A stretch of 5,754 nucleotides of DNA, from positions 1-5,754 of the forward strand of contig JANXTD010000226.1 in the NCBI GenBank assembly GCA_025352585.1, read 5' to 3'. The position numbers were made by a program, and so were the translations under genes. This DNA comes from Fimbriiglobus sp. (GTDB taxonomy: Bacteria; Planctomycetota; Planctomycetia; Gemmatales; Gemmataceae). Shown here piece after piece: positions 1-5,754 of the stretch. Below the pieces are notes generated by a model that saw only the letters and a list, made by a program, of their open reading frames with translations, searched no databases and was not told the DNA's origin. Position 1 is the stretch's first letter. Each line of letters begins with the position of its first letter.

Positions 1-5
1 GGACC

Positions 6-341
6 GTGGCCGTCGTCATTCGCATGAAACAGTTCGGCCGGACCCACCGGCACTACTTCCGCATCGTCGCCATCGACAAGCGCCAGCCGCGCGACGGCCG
101 GGCCATCGAGGAGTTGGGCCACTACGACCCGCACGCCAACACCGAAGAGGAGCGGCTGTCGCTCGCCTCGTCGCGCATCAAGTACTGGATGAGCGTCGGG
201 GCCATCGCCTCGGACAAGGTGCAGGTGTTCATCAACAAGTACCTCGAGAAGTTCGAGGGCATCGAGGCCAAGAAGATCGCCGACAAGGCCGCGGCCAAGG
301 CCGAAGCTGCGGCCAAGGCCGCCGAACCGGCCAGGGCGTAG
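6..341 (+). CDS. rpsP: 30S ribosomal protein S16
   Basis: Small-subunit ribosomal protein S16, which binds 16S rRNA and helps fold the 5' and central domains during 30S assembly. The 111-residue product begins MAVVIRMKQFGRTHRHYFRI and continues with RDGRAIEELGHYDP (residues 29-42), the diagnostic S16 pattern. The conserved core runs to about residue 80. A tail of about 30 residues follows, made almost only of Ala, Lys and Glu, so the protein is longer than the usual 80-90 residues. The start is GTG; it is chosen because the family's MAV-I-R-K-GR-H N-terminus begins exactly there. Only 5 nt precede it in the window, so its ribosome binding site and promoter cannot be judged. It is first in a tight plus-strand series with trmD 4 nt downstream. 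The identification is secure. Confidence 0.97.
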   Translation: MAVVIRMKQFGRTHRHYFRIVAIDKRQPRDGRAIEELGHYDPHANTEEERLSLASSRIKYWMSVGAIASDKVQVFINKYLEKFEGIEAKKIADKAAAKAEAAAKAAEPARA

Positions 342-345
342 TGTC

Positions 346-1041
346 ATGGCCCCCGTGCCGGCGATTCGCTTCGACGTGCTGACGCTGTTCCCGGAGCTGT
401 TCTCCGGGTACCTCACGCAGAGCCTGTTGAAGCTCGCGATTCAGGCGGAATTGGTCACCGTCAAGACGTGGAATATCCGCGACTGGGCGGCGAACAAGCA
501 CCACAAGGTCGATGACCGGCCCTTCGGCGGCGGGCCGGGGATGGTGTTCATGCCGCAACCCGTCCTCGACTGCGTCGAGGCGGTGCAGCGCGACGCCGAG
601 ACGCCGGGCCGCGTCGTGATGATGACCCCCGCCGGCCGGCGACTGACGCAGTCGGTGGTGAGCGAGTTGGCGACCGGGTCGCGGTACTTGCTGTTGTGCG
701 GCCGCTACGAGGGCTTCGACGACCGGATTCGCCAACTGTTGGACCCGCTCGAATTGTCGGTCGGCGACTTCATTTGCAACGGCGGCGAAGTCCCCGCGAT
801 GGTCGTGATCGACACGGTGATCCGCCTGATCCCCGGTGTGTTGGGCGACGGCGAGAGCGCCACCGACGAGAGCCACTCGACGCCGGGGCGACTCGAATAC
901 CCGCATTACACCCGGCCGCGCGAGTTCCGCGGGCTGGAAGTGCCGGAAGTCCTCTTAAACGGGGACCACGCGAAAGTGGCGAAGTGGCGCGACGAGCAAT
1001 CGAAGATTCGCAGTACACGAGTGTTTGACCCCGAACTTTGA
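346..1041 (+). CDS. trmD: tRNA (guanine37-N1)-methyltransferase TrmD
   Basis: SAM-dependent enzyme that methylates N1 of G37, next to the anticodon, in tRNAs with G36; this prevents +1 frameshifting. The product is 231 residues, slightly shorter than E. coli TrmD (about 255). Visible family motifs, in order: DVLTLFPELF (10-19), DDRPFGGGPGMVF (56-68), the SPOUT knot segment LLLCGRYEGFDDRI (115-128), SVGDFICNGGEVPAMVVIDTV (138-158) with IRLIPGVLG (159-167), and PHYTRPREFRGLEVPEVLLNGDHA (186-209). Asp174 (in TDES) is at the place expected for the catalytic aspartate and Arg160 for the conserved arginine; both assignments are by eye. The ATG lies 4 nt after the rpsP stop, with a CAGGG at 332-336 as a plausible ribosome binding site. 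A GTG at 355 is an alternative that would bring the N-terminus closer to the family's. rimM, which lies between these genes in E. coli, is missing. Confidence 0.97.
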   Translation: MAPVPAIRFDVLTLFPELFSGYLTQSLLKLAIQAELVTVKTWNIRDWAANKHHKVDDRPFGGGPGMVFMPQPVLDCVEAVQRDAETPGRVVMMTPAGRRLTQSVVSELATGSRYLLLCGRYEGFDDRIRQLLDPLELSVGDFICNGGEVPAMVVIDTVIRLIPGVLGDGESATDESHSTPGRLEYPHYTRPREFRGLEVPEVLLNGDHAKVAKWRDEQSKIRSTRVFDPEL

Positions 1042-1098
1042 CCCCTGACTCCGGCGACCTGGGTTCAACCCCTCAACGGCCGGCTTGCGAGAAAGCCC

Positions 1099-1593
1099 AT
1101 GCAAAACCAACTCATCGCCGCCTGCGAAGCCAAGCACGCCAAGTCGGACATCCCGCACTTCCAGGTCGGCGACACCATCATCGTCCACCAGAAACTCTTG
1201 GACGGCGTCAAGGAACGCCTCCAGACGTTTGAAGGCGACGTGATCGCCCGCAGCGGGGCGGGCGCGCGGGAGTCGATCACCGTCCGCCGGCTCGTCCAGA
1301 GCGAGGGCGTCGAGCGCATCTTCCCGATCCACTCGCCGCGCATCGCCAAGATCGAAGTCAAGCGGGCCGGCATGGTCCGCCGGGCGAAGCTGAACTACAT
1401 CCGCGACCGCGTCGGCAAGGCGACCAAGATCAAGCCCGACCCCAAGCGCCAAGTGGTCCTCGACGCCGCGGTGAAGGTCGCCGCGGTCGAGACGGCCATG
1501 GCCGCCGCGATTGCCAACAAGGAAAACAACACGACCGGCGAGAGCAAGCGGGCCGCCAAGCGCAAGCTCAAGGCCGAATCGACCAAGAAGTAA
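1099..1593 (+). CDS. rplS: 50S ribosomal protein L19
   Basis: Large-subunit ribosomal protein L19, located at the 30S-50S interface. The product is 164 residues against a usual 115 or so. The family core is clear: [14 protein letters not shown] (17-30), [15 protein letters not shown] (39-53), ITVRRL (60-65), [18 protein letters not shown] (70-87) and [19 protein letters not shown] (94-112). Residues from about 115 onward are an Ala/Lys-rich extension (for example [13 protein letters not shown] at the end) outside the normal family length. The start ATG is preceded by a purine stretch GAGAAAG (1089-1095), an imperfect ribosome binding site only 3 nt from the start. The gap after trmD is 57 nt, the longest in this operon, and holds no convincing terminator, so co-transcription is likely. 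The YraN-like gene follows 5 nt after the stop. Confidence 0.96.
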   Translation: MQNQLIAACEAKHAKSDIPHFQVGDTIIVHQKLLDGVKERLQTFEGDVIARSGAGARESITVRRLVQSEGVERIFPIHSPRIAKIEVKRAGMVRRAKLNYIRDRVGKATKIKPDPKRQVVLDAAVKVAAVETAMAAAIANKENNTTGESKRAAKRKLKAESTKK

Positions 1594-1598
1594 CCCCG

Positions 1599-2054
1599 AT
1601 GGCGACCCTGCCGCACGCCCGCAGCCCTGGCCCCGAAATCGGGGGCCGCGGCTTCGGGCGTTGGCCGTGGTGGAAGCGCTGGTTCGGCCAGCGCTCCGAG
1701 CGCCGCGCGGCGCAGTACCTCCGCCGGACGCTGCGCTACCGCATCCTCGCCGCCAACGTTTCTGACGCGGCCGGCGAACTCGACCTGCTGGCCCTCGACG
1801 GCAAGACACTCGTCGTGGTCGAGGTGCGCTCGGTGTCCGACCCCGACCCGATGCGGGCCGCCGCGAGCGTCGATTTCGTCAAGCAGCGCCGCATCACCGA
1901 GGCGACCTTGCGTTTCCTGAAACGCCGCCGGCTGCTGAACGTCGCGGTGCGCTTCGACGTGCTGGCGATCTCGTGGCCGCCGGGCCGCGACCCGGTCATC
2001 GTCCACCTGCCGAATGCGTTTGAGGCGACGGGCCGTTACCAATTCTTCACGTGA
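1599..2054 (+). CDS. YraN/UPF0102-family protein (restriction-endonuclease fold)
   Basis: A 151-residue member of the YraN (UPF0102) family, predicted to adopt the PD-(D/E)xK nuclease fold; its cellular role is not well established, though a link to DNA processing is assumed for the family. The core begins near residue 30 with GQRSERRAAQYL, followed by YRILAANVSDAAGELDLLALDG (47-68) and LVVVEVRS (71-78). The candidate active-site residues are Glu60, Asp62 and Glu75. The usual family motif is EVK, whereas here it is EVR (Arg77), so the canonical lysine is replaced. A later KQRR (95-98) matches the family's conserved Lys-rich helix. The N-terminal 28 residues are rich in Trp, Arg and Gly and are not part of the core, so the true start could lie later. 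The ATG is 5 nt after rplS, and the stop overlaps a possible tyrS GTG, which suggests one transcript. Confidence 0.85.
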   Translation: MATLPHARSPGPEIGGRGFGRWPWWKRWFGQRSERRAAQYLRRTLRYRILAANVSDAAGELDLLALDGKTLVVVEVRSVSDPDPMRAAASVDFVKQRRITEATLRFLKRRRLLNVAVRFDVLAISWPPGRDPVIVHLPNAFEATGRYQFFT

Positions 2055-2056
2055 CC

Positions 2057-2060
2057 GGAG
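2057..2060 (+). promoter_or_regulatory. Shine-Dalgarno GGAG deciding the tyrS start
   Basis: GGAG sits 5 nt upstream of the ATG at 2066, a near-ideal distance. It falls inside the reading frame if translation began at the upstream GTG (2051), which overlaps the stop of the YraN-like gene as GTGA. The motif therefore favours the ATG. Translational coupling through the GTGA overlap remains possible. Confidence 0.5.
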
Positions 2061-2065
2061 TCGGT

Positions 2066-3277
2066 ATGGTTCGCCCGGTCGAAGAGCAGTTCGCCATCCT
2101 GACCCGCGGGGCGGCGCAGCTCGAAACCGCCGACGAGTTGAAGCGCAAGCTCGCCAAGAGCGTCGCCACCGGGGTGCCGTTGCGCGTCAAGTACGGCATC
2201 GACCCGACCGGCTTCGACGTTCACCTCGGCCACACCGTGCCGCTGCGCAAACTGCGGCAGTTCCAGGAACTCGGCCACACCGCGGTACTCATCATCGGCA
2301 CGGCGACGGCGCAGGTCGGCGACCCGTCCGGCCGCGACGACTCGCGCGTCGGCCTGACGCCCGAGCAGATCGACGCCAACGCCGCGAGTTACCTCACGCA
2401 AATCGCCAAGGTCGTCGATGTCACCAAGGCCGAAGTCCGGCCCAATGGCGAGTGGTTCCGCCACTTCGATTTTGCAAGCATGTTAAAGCTCCTCGGCAGC
2501 ATGACCATGCAGCGGATGCTCGAACGCGACGACTTCAGCAAGCGCCTGAAGTCGAACACGCCAATCTACCTGCATGAATGTCTGTACCCGTTGATGCAAG
2601 GTCACGACAGCGTGGAGATTCGCGCGGACGTGGAACTCGGCGGCACGGAGCAACTGTTCAACCTGATGGTCGGCCGCAACCTGCAACGGGACGCCAAGCA
2701 GGAGCCGCAAGTCGCCTTCACGATGCCGATCTTACGCGGCCTCGACGGCGAGAAGAAGATGGGCAAGAGCCTGGCCAACTACGTCGGCCTGGCCGAGACG
2801 CCGCGGGAGCAGTTCGGCAAGACGATGCGCATCCCCGACGGCCTCATGCGCGAGTGGTTCACGCTCTTGACGAGCCGCGAGCCGGGGGAGATCGACGCGA
2901 TCCTGGCGGGCAAGCCGAACGAGGCGAAGAAGCTGCTCGGGGCCGACATCGTCGCCGGCTACCACGGCCCCGCCGCGGCGACGCAGGTCCTCGACGACTG
3001 GCGCAAGCAGTTCGAGGTCGGCGGCGACCCCGACGTGATCCCCGAGGTGACGATCCCCGCCGGCGAACTCGTGGACGGCGCGATCCCCGCGGCGAAGCTG
3101 TTAGCGCTCGCCGGCCTGGTGAAGAGCAACGGCGAGGGCCGGCGGAAGTGCGACGAGGGCGCGTTCAACTTCGGCCCCGACCGCGCGAAGCCGGCCGACT
3201 TCAAGGCGGCCGTTACCGTGACCGACGGCCTGATCCTGCGGCTCGGCCGGGCGATTATCCGCGTGCGGTTGGGGTGA
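2066..3277 (+). CDS. tyrS: Tyrosyl-tRNA synthetase
   Basis: Cytoplasmic class I aminoacyl-tRNA synthetase that activates tyrosine with ATP and charges tRNA-Tyr. From the ATG at 2066 the product is 403 residues, the size of the longer TyrRS subtype (about 395-420). Motifs in this numbering: the HIGH-type signature HLGH (53-56) followed by PLRKLRQFQELGH; VGDPSGRDDSR (84-94); the tyrosine pocket pattern Y174-x3-Q178-x2-D181 within LYPLMQGHDS; GGTEQLFNL (192-200), where the usual GGxDQ carries Glu; and the KMSKS loop as KMGKS (231-235). An S4-like RNA-binding domain occupies about 340-403 (SNGEGRRKCDEGAFNFG, then LILRLGRAIIRVRL). The alternative GTG start at 2051 would add five residues; the ATG is preferred for its GGAG. 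It is last in the translation operon and is followed at once by a hairpin. Confidence 0.95.
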   Translation: MVRPVEEQFAILTRGAAQLETADELKRKLAKSVATGVPLRVKYGIDPTGFDVHLGHTVPLRKLRQFQELGHTAVLIIGTATAQVGDPSGRDDSRVGLTPEQIDANAASYLTQIAKVVDVTKAEVRPNGEWFRHFDFASMLKLLGSMTMQRMLERDDFSKRLKSNTPIYLHECLYPLMQGHDSVEIRADVELGGTEQLFNLMVGRNLQRDAKQEPQVAFTMPILRGLDGEKKMGKSLANYVGLAETPREQFGKTMRIPDGLMREWFTLLTSREPGEIDAILAGKPNEAKKLLGADIVAGYHGPAAATQVLDDWRKQFEVGGDPDVIPEVTIPAGELVDGAIPAAKLLALAGLVKSNGEGRRKCDEGAFNFGPDRAKPADFKAAVTVTDGLILRLGRAIIRVRLG

Positions 3278-3300
3278 CGGCTCCGCCAGCGGCGGAGCCG
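3278..3300. terminator. Perfect 10-bp hairpin between convergent genes
   Basis: CGGCTCCGCC (3278-3287) and GGCGGAGCCG (3291-3300) are exact reverse complements separated by AGC. The hairpin starts at the base after the tyrS stop and ends 4 nt before the last base of the minus-strand gene. Its position between convergent genes suggests it ends transcription from one or both sides. No T-tract follows on either strand, so it is not a textbook intrinsic terminator; it could instead protect 3' ends or work with Rho. Confidence 0.6.
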
Positions 3301-3304
3301 CCGC

Positions 3305-3688
3305 CTACCACGGCGGGTGGTCGGCCCCCTCGGCGGCGACTGCCAAAGCGTCGCGGACGGTCAGCCAAGCTAGCAACGCCATGTACGCCAACATCACGGA
3401 GACGTACTGCGCGAGGCGGTTCCAGAACGCGCCCGCGGTCGCGGCGGCCTGGGCCGCGTCGGTCGCCCGGCGGCAGCGCAGGATGGCGACGCCGACGGAC
3501 GCGATGCCCACCCCGCGCAGCAGGTGGTGCCAGGCCAACGGCGTGTCGCGGAAGAGTTCGCCGTCGGGCAACCGTTCAGTCGATTGGTACGCCAAAACGA
3601 TCAGCGACATCACCGAGAACGCCGCGCAGCAGGCGACGAGGAATCCCATCGCCGCGCGACCGGGGGCGGGAGTCGCGGGGTCAGACAT
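3305..3688 (-). CDS. Hypothetical small membrane protein, about three helices
   Basis: I do not recognise this family. From the ATG at 3688 the product is 127 residues. It has a short polar N-terminus (MSDPATPAPGR) and then hydrophobic segments at about 14-34 (ending in MSLIVLAY), 51-70 (LLRGVGIASVGVAIL) and 92-111 (YVSVMLAYMALLAWL). A charged, Ala-rich linker (RCRRATDAAQ) lies between the second and third. Two cysteines (20, 21) lie in the first helix. It is probably an inner-membrane protein; no catalytic motif is visible. The frame stays open upstream to a TTG at 3820, but that 44-residue stretch is Arg/Pro-rich, low in complexity and covers the hairpins described below, so the ATG is preferred. 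No strong ribosome binding site is seen. It converges on tyrS and lies 147 nt downstream of the ABC permease on the same strand. A function in that transporter cannot be claimed. Confidence 0.7.
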   Translation of the reverse strand: MSDPATPAPGRAAMGFLVACCAAFSVMSLIVLAYQSTERLPDGELFRDTPLAWHHLLRGVGIASVGVAILRCRRATDAAQAAATAGAFWNRLAQYVSVMLAYMALLAWLTVRDALAVAAEGADHPPW

Positions 3689-3722
3689 GGGGGCGGCTTT
3701 CGGGGTCGGGACCGGGGGAGAG

Positions 3723-3752
3723 CGTAAGGTATCTTCGCGCCGACGCCTTACG
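3723..3752. repeat. 7-bp inverted repeat CGTAAGG/CCTTACG
   Basis: CGTAAGG (3723-3729) and CCTTACG (3746-3752) are exact reverse complements with a 16-nt spacer. The repeat lies 35-64 nt upstream of the ATG of the small membrane protein gene, where a promoter or operator would be expected. I see no convincing -35/-10 pair here. It could be an operator, a weak mRNA hairpin or chance. Confidence 0.3.
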
Positions 3753-3763
3753 GACGCAACCGG

Positions 3764-3795
3764 AAAACCGACCGCGTCAACGCGGCGAGGGTCGG
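3764..3795 (-). terminator. Possible intrinsic terminator of the ABC transporter operon
   Basis: Read on the minus strand, about 40 nt after the permease stop, CCGACC pairs with GGTCGG (plus positions 3790-3795 and 3768-3773), enclosing a GCGT-TG-ACGC inner stem with a 6-nt bulge on one side. An alternative fold is CCGCGT-TG-ACGCGG (3772-3785). The stem is followed directly by TTTT (3764-3767 on the complementary strand). Position and T-run fit Rho-independent termination, but the T-run is short and the stem is interrupted. Confidence 0.4.
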
Positions 3796-3835
3796 GGCCA
3801 GTGGCCGCGTCACGACACAACGTCGGCGCGGAGGT

Positions 3836-5260
3836 TTACGTGTGCCGCAACGCCTCGATGGGGTCGAGCCTCGCGGCGCGCCAGGCGGGGTAGAGGCCGA
3901 AGATCACCCCCACCACCACCGACACCGCCAGCGACAACAGGATCGAGCGGTAGTCGAGCACCGCGGGCAGGTTGCCGCCGGCGAAGGCGCGGTACGCCAG
4001 CGGTGCCCCGAACACCATCGCCACGCCGAACAGCACCCCCGTCAGGCCGCCGACGGTCGTCTGCACCACCGCCTCGACGAGGAACTGCGTCACGATGTCC
4101 TTGCGCTTGGCCCCCAACGCCCGGCGGATGCCGATTTCGCGCGTCCGCTCGGTCACCGTGGCCAGCATGATGTTCATGATGCCGATGCCGCCCACGACCA
4201 GCGAGATTGACGCAATCAGCACGAGGAGACTCGTGAAGCGGGCCTCGGCGCGCTCCGCCTCTTCGAGCCGGTCGAGCGGCACGGTCACGGCCCAGTCGTC
4301 GCTCTTGTGGTCCTCCTTCATCACGTCCTTGATCGAGTCGCCGACGGCTTTCACCTTCATGCGGCCCTCGCGGGTGTCGAAGTCGGCGTCGACGGTGAGT
4401 GTGACCTGGCTGACCTGCACCTTCTCGCCGGAGCGCGAGCCGGACGTGCGGATGAAGACCGTCTCGCCGATGCGCACGCGGCAGGTGCTGAACGGGATGT
4501 ACACGTCGTGGTTGAAGTCCTCGGCCGCCTGGCTGCCGCCGCTCCCGCCCGTCGGCATGCGGTCGTTGGCCACGCCGACGATCAGGAAGCGGTGCAGGCG
4601 GATCATGACCGTGCGGCCCATCGGCTCCTCGTAGGGGAACAGCCGGTCCGCGGTCGCCGACCCCAGCACGCAGTTGTTGCTCATGTTGTGCTCGTCCTCG
4701 TCGGTGAGGAAGCGGCCACTGGCGAGCGTGATCTGGTTGACCGCCTGGTAGTCCGGCACGGTCGCCACGAGTCGGCCCTTGGGGTCGAGCCGTTCGAGGT
4801 AGCGCACCTCCGAGGGGAACACCCGCATCGGCACCATGCGCACCAGCGAGTCGTTGAAGGTGGCGAAGCGCTCGAGGTCGGCGAACTTGACGCCGTAGTT
4901 GGCCACCATCGACCGCCCAGAGGTCGCCGAGTCGTCGGTCGGCTTGACACTGCGGACGATGATGTTGGTCGCCCCCTGACGCTTGATGTCGTTGAGCGCG
5001 TCCTGCATCGAGCCTTTGCCGAAGGCCATGAGCGCGATCACGGCACTCGTGCCGATGACGATGCCCAGCACCGACAGCGACGCCCGCAACTTGTGCAGCC
5101 ACAGGCTCCGCGCGGCCAGCACCACCGTGCGGCCGAACTTCGTCTTGCCAACGGCCCGCAAGCCGACGGCGACGGCGAACGCCCCGAAGGCCAGGCCGGC
5201 GGCCCCGGTCACGAGCCAGAAGGCCAGCACCCAGGTCGGCGAAGTCGCGTCGCTCGGCAT
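3836..5260 (-). CDS. ABC transporter permease, MacB/FtsX type
   Basis: Inner-membrane subunit of a type VII (MacB-like) ABC system, the group that includes MacB, LolC/E and FtsX and couples cytoplasmic ATP hydrolysis to events in the periplasm. The product is 474 residues. A hydrophobic segment lies at 11-34, then the family's first helix (about 62-82) in the context [21 protein letters not shown] large extracytoplasmic region of about 260 residues (83-342) follows; it includes the MacB-core-like [14 protein letters not shown] (196-209). Three more helices are at about 343-367, 395-419 and 438-457. The conserved cytoplasmic stretch [20 protein letters not shown] (370-389) is the family hallmark, and the protein ends [19 protein letters not shown]. 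The extra helix at 11-34 is not usual. The ATG is 3 nt after the ATPase stop, so the two are surely co-expressed. The substrate is not evident: efflux, lipoprotein release and peptide export are all possible. Confidence 0.92.
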   Translation of the reverse strand: MPSDATSPTWVLAFWLVTGAAGLAFGAFAVAVGLRAVGKTKFGRTVVLAARSLWLHKLRASLSVLGIVIGTSAVIALMAFGKGSMQDALNDIKRQGATNIIVRSVKPTDDSATSGRSMVANYGVKFADLERFATFNDSLVRMVPMRVFPSEVRYLERLDPKGRLVATVPDYQAVNQITLASGRFLTDEDEHNMSNNCVLGSATADRLFPYEEPMGRTVMIRLHRFLIVGVANDRMPTGGSGGSQAAEDFNHDVYIPFSTCRVRIGETVFIRTSGSRSGEKVQVSQVTLTVDADFDTREGRMKVKAVGDSIKDVMKEDHKSDDWAVTVPLDRLEEAERAEARFTSLLVLIASISLVVGGIGIMNIMLATVTERTREIGIRRALGAKRKDIVTQFLVEAVVQTTVGGLTGVLFGVAMVFGAPLAYRAFAGGNLPAVLDYRSILLSLAVSVVVGVIFGLYPAWRAARLDPIEALRHT

Positions 5261-5263
5261 CGG

Positions 5264-5754
5264 TCAGCCCGCCGGGGTGAGAATGGTCGTGGTGTCGTTG
5301 CGCTCGTCGGACTCGACCCGGCCGTCGCGCAGGCGGACTACCCGGCGCGCCCAGGCGGCGATGTCGTTCTCGTGCGTGACCATGATGATCGTCTTGCCCG
5401 ACTTGTTGAGGTTGCTCAACATCTGCATGATCTCGTCCGAAGTCCGGCTGTCCAGATTCCCCGTCGGCTCGTCGGCGAGGACCAACTGCGGGTCGTTCAC
5501 CAGACTGCGGGCAATCGCGACGCGCTGCTGTTGGCCGCCGGAGAGTTGCAGCGGCCGGTGGTCGAGCCGCTCCGCGAGGCCGACCATCCCCGCCAGGGCG
5601 ACGCACCGGGCCGTCGTCGTCTCGTCGAGCGTGATGCCCTGGTACACGAGTGGCAACTCGATGTTCTCGACGACGGTGTACTGCGGCAGCAGGTTGTACG
5701 CCTGGAAGATGAACCCCAAATACGTGCAGCGCACCTCGGACAGCGCGTCGTCGG
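5264..5754 (-). CDS. ABC transporter ATP-binding protein, MacB/LolD type (5' end outside window)
   Basis: Cytoplasmic ATPase partner of the permease that follows it 3 nt downstream. The gene runs off the right edge, so the N-terminus with the Walker A loop is not visible. A GTG at 5734 is an internal valine: the frame continues upstream as DDALSE, the segment that precedes the Q-loop in this family. Visible in order on the minus strand: Q-loop [22 protein letters not shown] typical of MacB/LolD, signature [19 protein letters not shown] (LSGGQ at 5531-5545), Walker B LVLADEP with catalytic Glu, D-loop GNLDS, and the H-loop histidine in VTHEND. The end is a short polar tail (about 20 residues) after the RLRDGRV segment. 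All catalytic elements that lie inside the window are intact. A neighbouring adaptor gene upstream would point to tripartite efflux; this cannot be seen here. Confidence 0.93.
   Translation of the reverse strand, partial: DDALSEVRCTYLGFIFQAYNLLPQYTVVENIELPLVYQGITLDETTTARCVALAGMVGLAERLDHRPLQLSGGQQQRVAIARSLVNDPQLVLADEPTGNLDSRTSDEIMQMLSNLNKSGKTIIMVTHENDIAAWARRVVRLRDGRVESDERNDTTTILTPAG

Noticed and set aside
1042..1098. Terminator or leader between trmD and rplS
   Set aside because: Only short imperfect pairings (such as GGGTT-C-AACCC) are present, with no T-run and no room for a stable loop.
955..1809. Minus-strand open frame of 284 codons
   Set aside because: It lies antisense to trmD, rplS and the YraN-like gene, all of which have clear family motifs; its translation looks like a codon-bias artefact.
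3754..3780. Minus-strand TTGACG (3775-3780) and TTGCGT as -35 boxes
   Set aside because: No acceptable -10 element is found at 16-18 nt from either; the TTGACG also forms the loop and stem of the terminator-like hairpin.
3689..3820. N-terminal extension of the small membrane protein to a TTG at 3820
   Set aside because: The added 44 residues are low in complexity and rich in Arg and Pro, the start would be a rare TTG, and the region contains hairpins better explained as non-coding.
2578..4170. Plus-strand open frame of 530 codons
   Set aside because: It runs through tyrS in a different frame and then antisense to the membrane protein and permease genes. The composition is Arg/Pro-rich and lacks any recognisable domain.
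3810..5606. Minus-strand open frame of 598 codons
   Set aside because: It overlaps the permease and ATPase in another frame, and its translation is Arg/Gly/Pro/Ala-rich with no family motif; it is a GC-bias shadow of the real genes.
5732..5734. GTG at 5734 as the start of the ATPase
   Set aside because: The frame continues upstream with family-like residues, and a start here would lack Walker A; the gene simply extends beyond the window.

Overview
The window reads as a stretch of chromosome from a GC-rich bacterium. All seven genes have strongly G/C-biased third codon positions, and translation starts are a mix of ATG and GTG. A planctomycete, perhaps of the Gemmata group, fits the gene order (S16, TrmD, L19, YraN-like, TyrRS), the Ala/Lys-rich tails on the ribosomal proteins and the weak Shine-Dalgarno sequences. 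This placement is an inference from general familiarity; nothing in the window proves the taxon.

Left part (6-3277, plus strand): a compact translation operon. It encodes ribosomal protein S16 (rpsP), the tRNA m1G37 methyltransferase (trmD), ribosomal protein L19 (rplS), a YraN/UPF0102 nuclease-fold protein and tyrosyl-tRNA synthetase (tyrS). Gaps are 4, 57 and 5 nt, and the last junction overlaps or nearly abuts. rimM, which sits between rpsP and trmD in E. coli, is absent. The operon ends in a perfect 10-bp hairpin immediately after the tyrS stop.

Middle (3278-3835): the orientation switches here. A small minus-strand gene for an unrecognised protein with about three membrane helices converges on tyrS, and the two share the 27-nt gap holding the hairpin. 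Behind it lies a 147-nt non-coding stretch with a terminator-like hairpin followed by TTTT (minus strand) and a separate 7-bp inverted repeat.

Right part (3836-5754, minus strand): a MacB/LolCDE-type ABC transporter pair. The ATPase (5' end cut off by the window edge) is followed after 3 nt by a 474-residue FtsX/MacB-type permease. The two would form one inner-membrane complex that uses ATP to drive export or envelope mechanotransmission. A periplasmic adaptor gene may lie upstream, outside the window.

I found no mobile element, CRISPR array, RNA gene or clearly new system. The points most worth a second look are the arginine in place of the expected catalytic lysine in the YraN-like protein, the ribosomal protein tails, the extra N-terminal membrane helix of the permease, and the unrecognised small membrane protein.
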